Shown: positions 56,701 through 64,000 of the stretch, one piece after another
Layout: the number at the start of each line of letters is the position of its first letter
How positions within the stretch are numbered: the first letter of the stretch is position 1
Assembly: GCA_020283715.1 (NCBI GenBank)
Contig: JAIQCW010000063.1
Span: 26,944-90,943, forward strand
Direction of reading: 5' to 3'
Source of the DNA: Cytauxzoon felis
Lineage: Eukaryota > Apicomplexa > Aconoidasida > Piroplasmida > Theileriidae
Length of the DNA stretch: 64,000 nucleotides
The notes under the pieces: generated by a model
Database searches by the model: none
Seen by the model: only the letters and a program-made list of their open reading frames with translations
What the model was told of the DNA's origin: nothing
Program-made: the position numbers and the translations under genes

Positions 56701-57649
56701 CATTTATACAGTTATTTACTCACTTGATTACAATAGATAATTGGAAAATCTCGATTGTATGTTTTACTATATTTATATGAAATGATGCTATTCTGACTTC
56801 TATTTATCATCTCATTATTAAAAATCTAATGTTTTAATAAATTTATAAATAAATAATCAGGCAAACTCTCAAGGACTTATAAAATTACTAGTGTGTTATC
56901 TTTCAAAAAAAGATTTATTTGAAAAGGAAATACAATTGAATATCGAAAAAATACTTAATATATTTCATTATTGTCTAACACATCGCAAATTATCTCTAAA
57001 TTCCCTGGAGTTATTGAATGGGATAATAAAGCACGTACCCATCGGGTATTATAGTGCTTTCTTAAAGACAATAGTTACAGTTTTACTAACGTATATTCAT
57101 AATAACAAAACGGGTGGATTAACAAATGTCATTACGTCAATATCACTGCTTATATTGTACTTACATATTCAAAAATGCGATATGACTTTTGTAGATATAT
57201 TAGAATCAATACAACATGGAATATTTTTTAACTTTGTGCAAATTGTATACGTTCCGAATGCTAAGAAGGCAATTTCATTGGAAGCTAAGAAAATTCACGC
57301 AGTGGCATTGTCTAAATTGCTATCGATACCACAAATACAAAATAATAATGATGTTTTCCTAACCTTACTCGAATTTTTGAATGATCTAATATCAGGGGTA
57401 GACATGAGTCTAGCGGCAATCAAGGAAGAAGAATTGTTTCATAATGAATTTATGGATAATATAGAACAAGACGTCAATTTCGATGTGAGTTTCGTTCGAT
57501 TGCAGACCTTGGAGGATAATAAAGCGAACAAATTGCTTGACTCTGCTATCAATGTCCAACTGGTAATTAAAGATATACTAACGCCTATTTCATCAATAAT
57601 CAAGAATCACAACAAATACTCTGCGGTTATATCTATGATAGCAACGTAA
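53772..57649 (+). CDS. CSE1: exportin-2 (CSE1/CAS), recycler of importin-alpha
   Basis: Multi-exon gene from ATG 53772 (MISDPAFIRSVISLCRKAL) to TAA 57647-57649. Introns lie near 53980-54021, 55315-55356, 55896-55932, 56241-56282, 56622-56658 and 56757-56860, the last about 104 nt. It is HEAT-like helical throughout, as in karyopherin-beta proteins: VQLWSAICLKNYIKSSF near the start and ENALLIISEEYFPKYMECIL next. Diagnostic for CSE1 is EDSPVEFVQRELDTSS with CTCRRFSSITLLKKLVASYN, parallel to the family's ED.P.EY.RRDLEGSD...RRR. A later block, ILVILAIIKYIYTFKN, and LIPVLVQYINNQHDAIKSFA also align in order. Function: RanGTP-dependent export of importin-alpha. The length fits the family (about 960-1,000). 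Confidence 0.87.
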
Positions 57650-58026
57650 AATTTTATAACATTATGCGCTAAATGTACCTTATCTAGTTATCGTAGTAGA
57701 TGTATAGGTTTATAATTTGTGTTTATACATGTGTTCGTCTCAAATTATAAAATTCACTAGTGTTAAGCACATTTTTTTAATCCCATTGTTGTATACTAGT
57801 GGGGTGTTGTTCTGTCAACAAAAACGCTTATTTCTGAGTAATTACATCAATAGTAGTCTAAATTTTACATTTATATTGTTTATAATGATTGTATAATTGA
57901 TTATTTGGCTTAATAAGTTACTTAAATGGGAAATTAAAGTATTATCTGTGGGTTCAGACAGCCGTTTTAAATATAATATAAAGTTTGAAGTATTTGTAAT
58001 TATAACGGTGGAATACCATCAAGATG
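57650..58026. other. intergenic, 377 nt, nothing recognised
   Basis: A region between the CSE1 stop and the SAR1 start, both plus strand. It is A+T-rich. A frame open from about 57897 into the SAR1 exon has no ATG supported by homology. No repeat, tRNA or other RNA signature was recognised. It presumably holds the SAR1 promoter. Confidence 0.35.
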
Positions 58027-58652
58027 ATGTTCATTATAAATTGGTATTTTATATTTTTCGACTGAGTAAAACTTATTTTTATAGGTTAAAGGAGAAATTA
58101 GCCTCATTCGGATGGTTAAATAAGGAAGCTAGAATAGTATTTTTAGGGCTAGATAACGCAGGAAAAACAACCTTATTAAGAATGTTAAAAGATAATAAGA
58201 TAGCATGTCATACACCTACGCTACATCCTCATTCTGAACAGCTTACATTAGGCAAGGTTAATGTTACGGCATTCGATCTGGGCGGTCATGAAACCGCAAG
58301 ACGAGTTTGGAAATTGTACTATGGAAACATAGATGGAATAGTATTTATTGTAGATGCCAGTGATCGAACCAGATTTCAAGAATCGGCTGAAGAATTAAGG
58401 GCACTTCTCAACCAAGAAGAACTCTCAGATAAACCCCTTGTAATACTCGGAAATAAAATAGACAAACAAGGAGCTGTCTCCGAAGAGGAACTGAGAATGC
58501 ACCTTTGTCTATATGCAAATGAAACATATGGTAAAAACTGTGGACCTGGAAGATGTGTAAGGCCAATTGAAGTATTTATGTGTAGTATACTTAAGAAACA
58601 AGGATATGGTGATGCATTCAGATGGATGGCCCAATTCCTCCAGGATGCTTAA
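58027..58652 (+). CDS. SAR1: SAR1 GTPase of the COPII coat
   Basis: Two exons: 58027-58043 (MFIINW, the usual SAR1 start) and 58085-58652, across a 41-nt intron. A second in-frame ATG at 58024 would add one Met. The product is about 194 residues, as expected. GTPase motifs: FLGLDNAGKTTLL (P-loop), FDLGGHETARRVW (G3, SAR1-type DLGGH), ILGNKIDKQ (G4) and VFMCSI (G5 region). The N-terminus MFIINWL is the amphipathic membrane-inserting helix. The domain GACVRPIEVFMCS-like C-terminus is typical, and the family's C-terminal GYGDAFRWMAQFL is present. Role: recruits Sec23/24 at ER exit sites and starts vesicle budding. It lies between CSE1 and a convergent unknown gene. Confidence 0.96.
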
Positions 58653-58746
58653 TTTTTATTATTGATTTATATACATTTTAATTATAAGTTCATGATATTC
58701 ATTCATGTTCGGCATGGTTGTATAATAAGGTATGCATAAGATTAAT

Positions 58747-61700
58747 TCACTTTTGATTGTTTGCGTTTTGTAGTAATTGTGATATGATACGATTCTGCTG
58801 CTCCCTTGATGACTTTAATAGCTCTATCTGGCTTTGTGGCTTGTAACATCTTTTTATTCCACTTCCGATCTCATTCTGTAAATTCTTATATGATATCTAT
58901 ATATAATACCTGTAATGCCTTATTGATTGGTATTAATTTCCATGCTTCCAGTAGATTACCAATCATTGTATAGGCCAAAGATCCAGTATTAGGCCCAATT
59001 AAACTTTTATGAATTTGACAATTTTCATCCTTCAACTTGACTGCAATTAAATTATTAATACCACAGTGCTCTTTATGTAATGTAGAATATTCATCAATTG
59101 GTTGTGATTTTTCGTTGAATTTTGGTATCAAAGGTGAATGGAATAATAACCTACTACCAATTGATTTTAAATAATGTCTATCAATCGTTATATTTTTGTT
59201 ATCCTGATCAACCAACTTTTGCTGTATTGTTTGTTTATATAATTTTATTCTATTTATTGATTTCACATTATTTCTAGTATTTAAAATGTTTTGAAAAGGG
59301 CAAAGTAATTTAATTAGTAATAAATTACAAATGTATGCCTCAGAAATTTTAGGTATAATGTTACATGAACATGATTGTGTTAAAAAAAAAGGATTATTTA
59401 TATTATCAAATTCATAATCATAATCAATCCTTAAATCATTACAATCCCAAACATTATCAACATATTCTTCTAATCTATCCCTACCATATATATCTTCAAA
59501 TTTTAATCTATATGTTGTAATGATTAGTAGCATAACTAATAACTTACAATGGTATTATTGTATCATCTATGTTTAATAATGCACCGATTTTGTATGAAAA
59601 TAATGAATTTAGAATATCCTATAATATCATTATTATATTTATAAAAACATACTTTTGAATTGAATTGAATTGTATTAAATTCATTATAAAATGTATAATT
59701 TTGTAACGGAAATGATGAATTTAAATTACCTAAAATGCCTTCTTGGGTATCAACAAGAGATTTTGATAATTTTATCGACATGTAATCATTATTAGAATTT
59801 ATAGTTGTGTAACCAACCTTTATATTCTTAACTAATCTATCAAATTTTAACATTGATGGTACAATTATATCTGATTTACGTTCACATGTAAATCTAAATC
59901 CTTCAAATCCATTATCACTATTATGTAAATCTATCTCAGGTATATTAGAATTATCACTAGTGCAATTAATTTTTACAAAATTTAATTTAATACATTTCCG
60001 CATTAGATCTCTACATAAAAGTTTTCCAGATGTAGTGTAAAAAAATAATAATATACATTTAATATTATCATAAATTTTTATTAATGAAATGCCTAAGTAT
60101 CCATGAAATATATTCGTTAATGAACTTTCTTGTACAAAATGAAATGGCATTTTATGATAATCATCTAATGATTCTATCAATGGACCTATAGATGGAAAGA
60201 GACTTCTTTCACCATGTTCATCTATTCTATCAATATTTAATAATTTGCATCCATTAAATTTAATATTAATATCATCACTACAATCATTATTAGTATTGCA
60301 TCTATATTGTGTTAATGATGAATTTATAGTGAAACTACAATAAATATTATGTTTATATTTCCAACAGAATGCCATCAATAGTGTATCACCGTCAGATACA
60401 TCATCACATAAATACCATTTCAAATCTCTAAATCTCGAACCAATAATTTCTGATGATGGTAGCGGTATTTCTAGAATTGGTATTGATGGTATACGTAAAT
60501 CAAATATATATATACAATTACTAACTGCATAAATCGTTGCTAATAAATATGGATAGTTAGGATGTATACAACAAGATGTAAATGATCCCCAATAACTTGA
60601 CTTAGAAAAACGCCAATAATTCGAAAATGCACACATAGGACCACTTAATAAATGGGTAAAATGTCTATATGGATTCTTTGAATCTGGATAGTGTCTTTCA
60701 GTCCATTTAGTACCAGTAACTACAATATTAGTGGGTAAATCAAGAATTAGATTATCAACTCTGTTTGCACGCAAATCAAATGTATATAATTTATTTCCAC
60801 CAAGTATAATATTGTTAGGATTCATTCCATAACATATTGTCTGTACTATATCGCTATCAACGAATTTTGACAATTTTATTACATCACGTTCTGTTCCAAT
60901 TGATACGTCATAAAGTAATAAATCGTGATTTGATCTTATCATTGTAGCTTCTCCATATATATATGGAGATATTGAAATATAATACACCTTGTCATTATTT
61001 TTATATGATACATTGTTTAACGGTTCTACTATCCAATCGTTACAATGGTATTGATATCTGCCAATAAACAAACCGCATATATTCCTTGCATAAATAATGG
61101 AAGAAAACAAACTTTTATTATCTATTTTAAGCTCCAGAATATCATAATCTTTATGTTGACCGTCATTTACATTATTATCTATAGACGTATGACGAAGTGC
61201 GTAACCATGCCAAGATGAAACTACATTTAAAGAATTGTCAACATGTTCATAAGGGTAAATGAAAGTCGATGAATTACAGTTATCCCTGCAAAACAAGGCT
61301 GAAGGATATATTTTAAATGTCTTTTTACAATCAATGGAAATGGTATCATCAAGATAATTAGTATGAAACAATAACCCTTCTATTCCAGCATTTAATATGC
61401 CACATGGTTTAACAAGTACTGTGTTAATTCTTTTTTCATTCTTATGATCATAAATATACAAATGATTCACAGAATTAATCACCTCGTATTCCAATAGTCT
61501 AAATGGATTAGTTGTTATATTACCCAACTTGTGCCGTTTTCCTACATTACAATACGAATACAAAGTTGATTCATATGGTAATGAATATATACCACTTGTT
61601 GTATCACCGGATATCCCGTAAAATGAGTTGATACGGCGCGACGTAGTCAGTCCTACACATTTGTGGACAACCGTAGATATATTCGGTTCTATATCCGTAA

Positions 61701-61976
61701 GTGATCTTTTCAATTGATCTATTTCAATTCTATCCAAAGATTCTACAAGTATGTGATGAATAAATTCAATAGTAACTAACCAAATAAATGTGACGCTGAT
61801 GTTGCATTATCGTACTTGAAAGGTGAACAATATGATACACCTAAAGATGATGGTGTCGTCTTCACCAAATTTTTTATTATATTATTGTTTATTTCATGAT
61901 ATTCTGGCAAAGATGTACCTCTATAGTCGGAAAATGTGTTGTAAAACTCCTCTGAGCATGAGCTCCATATCACCAT
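58747..61976 (-). CDS. large beta-propeller-like protein of unknown function
   Basis: ATG is at 61974-61976 (MVIWSSCSEEFYNTFSDYRG) and TGA at 58747-58749. A first short exon joins the large exon (to about 59580) by an intron of 38 nt. The large exon joins the next (about 59505 down) by an intron of roughly 80 nt, chosen because it restores the frame. A last exon follows after about 58911. The large exon has WD-like repeats with hydrophobic strands: SFTSCCIHPNYPYLLATIYA followed by CIYIFDLRIPSIPILEI, and NNIILGGNKLYTFDLRANRV. No catalytic motif is visible. A Pol I factor of the TAF1C/Rrn6 type is one guess. The C-terminal exons are polar with a short helix (IKRCYKPQSQIELLKSSREQ). It is converging on SAR1. 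Confidence 0.6.
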
Positions 61977-62119
61977 CGCAATTGAAATGCATTATCATAG
62001 GGACTATCACATATAAAATCACCAAAACATGTTTTAAAAAATATTTAAATATTGATAATTGCCATAAGCAACAATTGTGCAAATATGCAACATGTGTATG
62101 TATTAAATGTTATGGCCTG

Positions 62120-62889
62120 TCAATAGCAGGTTTCAGGAATATCAACTTCTGATAAGCAATCTTCATCATTTGTAGTGTTTATATGATCTGAATATATAGT
62201 CGGCTGAAATGAAAGAGGATCATCGTCATTCTTTTCGCGTGATATGCTGCAGTGAGTTCTAGTAATACAAGATATAAATAGGATATATTGTTGTTTTTTG
62301 TCTAGTAAAAAATAATTGAATGAACTTAAAGACGTTTCACTATTATAGGGATCATCCTCTCCAAGACTATCATATGTGTATATGTCCACATCCTTTAATG
62401 GCATGATTTGCTATATTATGTAACGTGTGGTAAGTAACATGTAAAACTAACCTTAATAGTCTTCCAAAATTCATCTGTAAAATCTGGTACAGATCTGCCA
62501 ACGATAAATGATAAATTATAATATACAGTATTAACCACAACGTCTAGACTCTTGACTTCTTTAAAATATGATTTTGTGGTATCACTAAAATTATATGAAT
62601 AATTATAGCAAAATAATACGAACTTAAAATTGTAGTCCGGATAGCATTGATTCATGATTGATATAAAATATGAAAATATTTCCTCAGGTTCGACATTGTA
62701 AGCATTCGATGTAACAATATGAGTATGGTCACCACTAAAATGATAAATCATATGACAATAAAATCAAAGTACATACTTAGAATAAGAAATTAATTCTAAT
62801 TTAGCATCAAAAATACGGTCTGACGCGTCAAAGTTGTGTAAAATTGATGCAATTCTGCTTAAACCACTATTCTCCAAAAATAGAATCAT
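62120..62889 (-). CDS. MAF1: MAF1, repressor of RNA polymerase III
   Basis: Three exons join in frame: ATG 62887-62889 (MILFLENSGLSRIASILHNF), a middle exon from about 62735 and a last exon of about 62410-62120, stop TGA at 62120-62122. The product is about 215 residues, as in yeast and human cores. Family blocks: the N-terminal LENS with a downstream I.SYS (ELISYSNGD); a central CYPDYNFKFVLF (PDYDF-like); and the conserved C-terminal DVDIYTYDSLGEDDPY followed by SSFNYFLLDKKQQYILFISC, which is the MAF1 hallmark D.D/CDIYSY.PD..DP..........SFNYFFYNKKLKRI. Role: represses Pol III during stress. The RPC11 subunit of Pol III is also in this window. The upstream gap to the prohibitin-like gene is 201 nt. 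Confidence 0.9.
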
Positions 62890-63090
62890 ATTTAGTTGTT
62901 ATATTATAATCAAATGATGCCAACATGGACACTATACATGACTAATAAATATTTTACACAAATGTCATATTAATAAATGTAATTACATTTATTAATATAA
63001 CATTATGTCTGTGGTATTATGATATGTTGGTGATAAAGATCGCGTCCACACATACATATATATATAATGCACAATTGTTAATATCATAAA

Positions 63091-64000
63091 ATGTCTGGAA
63101 TATTATATCTTAATAGGTTTAAAAATGTATATTATAGCTTGTATTTATGTCGTAAATGCAGACGTTGTCGTTGTTATGCCGAAATAACCACTAAGAATGT
63201 TGAACGTAAGAATATCGCAGAAGTTCAAAGGGATGAACTTAATATTGACCAAAAAGTAGGAATGTATATAAAGCCTGGTGTATTGTTTAATGAATACAAA
63301 TATAAAAATAGGATCATATTTAAATTATATTTCTATTCGATAGCATCATTAATTATAATATTGTTTATGGTTAAGATTATACCTCCTGGTCATGTAGGTA
63401 TTATAGTTCATAAAGATGGTATGTTTAACAAATATAACATAATTTATGCAATAGGATCGATATCACAATATAATACTAAGACTGATAAACGGGTAGCAAT
63501 TTTTCATTTACCGTTCATTGAGCAAGTATTACCATTTAGAATAACTCCTATTAGAAAGAAAATCACGAGGAAATCAATCACTTCAGATAATATGAACGTG
63601 GATGTCCTTGTATATATTACTCTGACCGCCAATGTAGCATATGCTACTCATATATATTCTATATATGGTATTAATTACACAAATGAATTTACAAGTAAAG
63701 AAATCGCTTTCGACATTGATCAAGTAATTAAAAAATACAAATTAAAAGATCTCATAATAAATACTGATGAAATACTTTCCTCAGGTATTGATGAAAATGA
63801 TGATACCTATATAAAAATAAAATTGAAAGAACAAATGCTAGAACAAGTATATAAAGAAATTATAGAAAGACTTTATGATGCTGGTAAATTTAATAAAATA
63901 GAAGTCACCGATGTGGTACGTTCATATTAATTAGTATACATAAATGTTTAGAGTATCAGCTTCAAGGTCGAAGGCACGTAGTATAAAACATTAAATTTAG
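63091..64000 (+). CDS. prohibitin/stomatin-like (SPFH) membrane protein, 3' end outside window
   Basis: ATG 63091 (MSGILYLNRFKNVYYSLYLC) starts a 275-residue exon. Residues about 75-100 form one membrane helix (FYSIASLIIILFMVKII). The SPFH domain begins right after it: IIPPGHVGIIVHKDG, then AIFHLPFIEQVLPFRITPI, then SDNMNVDVLVYITLTANVAY, with KYKLKDLIINTDEI and KFNKIEVTDV. PPG.VG...+.G and FP/LPFI..V are the family's pattern. The N-terminus is basic with Cys/Arg (CRKCRRCRCY), and a mitochondrial address is likely. The frame stops at 63930, but a splice from about 63916 (gtacgt..tttag, 63951) gives DVSISF, the prohibitin continuation. A further intron seems to end at the last base of the window. 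The divergent PHBL form of prohibitin is the closest guess. Confidence 0.75.

Noticed and set aside
57897..58092. Longer N-terminal start for SAR1 from the upstream open frame
   Set aside because: The two-exon model gives MFIINWL, the known SAR1 start, with a normal 41-nt intron.

Overview
The window looks like nuclear chromosomal DNA of an apicomplexan parasite, most probably a piroplasm (Babesia/Theileria/Cytauxzoon group). The DNA is strongly A+T-rich. Genes are packed tightly on both strands and are split by tiny GT..AG introns, mostly about 30-50 nt. The gene set also fits: an alveolate kinase with EF-hand, PH and kinase domains (CDPK7 type), RAP-domain and apicomplexan CCCH-like proteins, and mitochondrial proteins (mL54, SURF1, a small TIM, a prohibitin relative). 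The species cannot be fixed from sequence alone. No rRNA, tRNA, CRISPR, insertion sequence, telomere repeat or antigen family was seen. This is a chromosome-internal housekeeping region.

Layout. 0-5 kb: end of an unknown gene, a RAP-domain protein, mitoribosomal mL54, and eRF3 on the minus strand. 5-10.4 kb (minus): F-box/LRR protein and the CDPK7-like kinase. 11.1-18.5 kb (plus): a very large UBR-box/RING ubiquitin ligase and an unknown basic protein. 18.7-26.5 kb (minus): UTP10/HEATR1, the largest gene. 26.7-31.2 kb: a doubtful small gene, a Nup88-like nucleoporin with an apparent frameshift, and PIG-M (minus). 31.2-32.3 kb: the largest gene-poor stretch. 32.3-38.3 kb (plus): CCCH-like protein, single-pass membrane protein, Kelch protein, DUF4460-like protein. 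38.3-41.4 kb (minus): RPC11, XPG/RAD2 nuclease and a small TIM chaperone, almost without spacers. 41.7-48.3 kb (plus): EF-hand-like protein, TRM10, a zinc-finger protein, an unknown, and a TBC1D23-like protein, which overlaps SURF1 tail to tail. 50-64 kb: RING protein, PUF60-like splicing factor (minus), CSE1/exportin-2, SAR1, a beta-propeller-like unknown (minus), MAF1 (minus), and a prohibitin-like protein that runs off the right edge.

Functional themes (inference): ribosome production and translation (UTP10, mL54, eRF3, TRM10, RPC11 with its pathway repressor MAF1), nuclear transport (Nup88-like, CSE1), secretory traffic and GPI anchors (SAR1, TBC1D23-like, PIG-M), mitochondrial biogenesis (small TIM, SURF1, RAP, prohibitin-like), and ubiquitin signalling (UBR ligase, F-box protein, RING protein). 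There is no sign that the genes are grouped by pathway.

Exon joins were made by eye from reading frame, GT..AG signals and family similarity. Gene ends are firmer than individual splice sites. I did not find a clearly new multi-gene system. The best leads are a homopolymer frameshift in the Nup88-like gene, a GC-rich stretch with two potential hairpins near 18.5 kb, an unresolved 1-kb stretch near 31.2-32.3 kb, a cysteine-rich module in the CDPK7-like kinase, and overlapping or abutting gene pairs.
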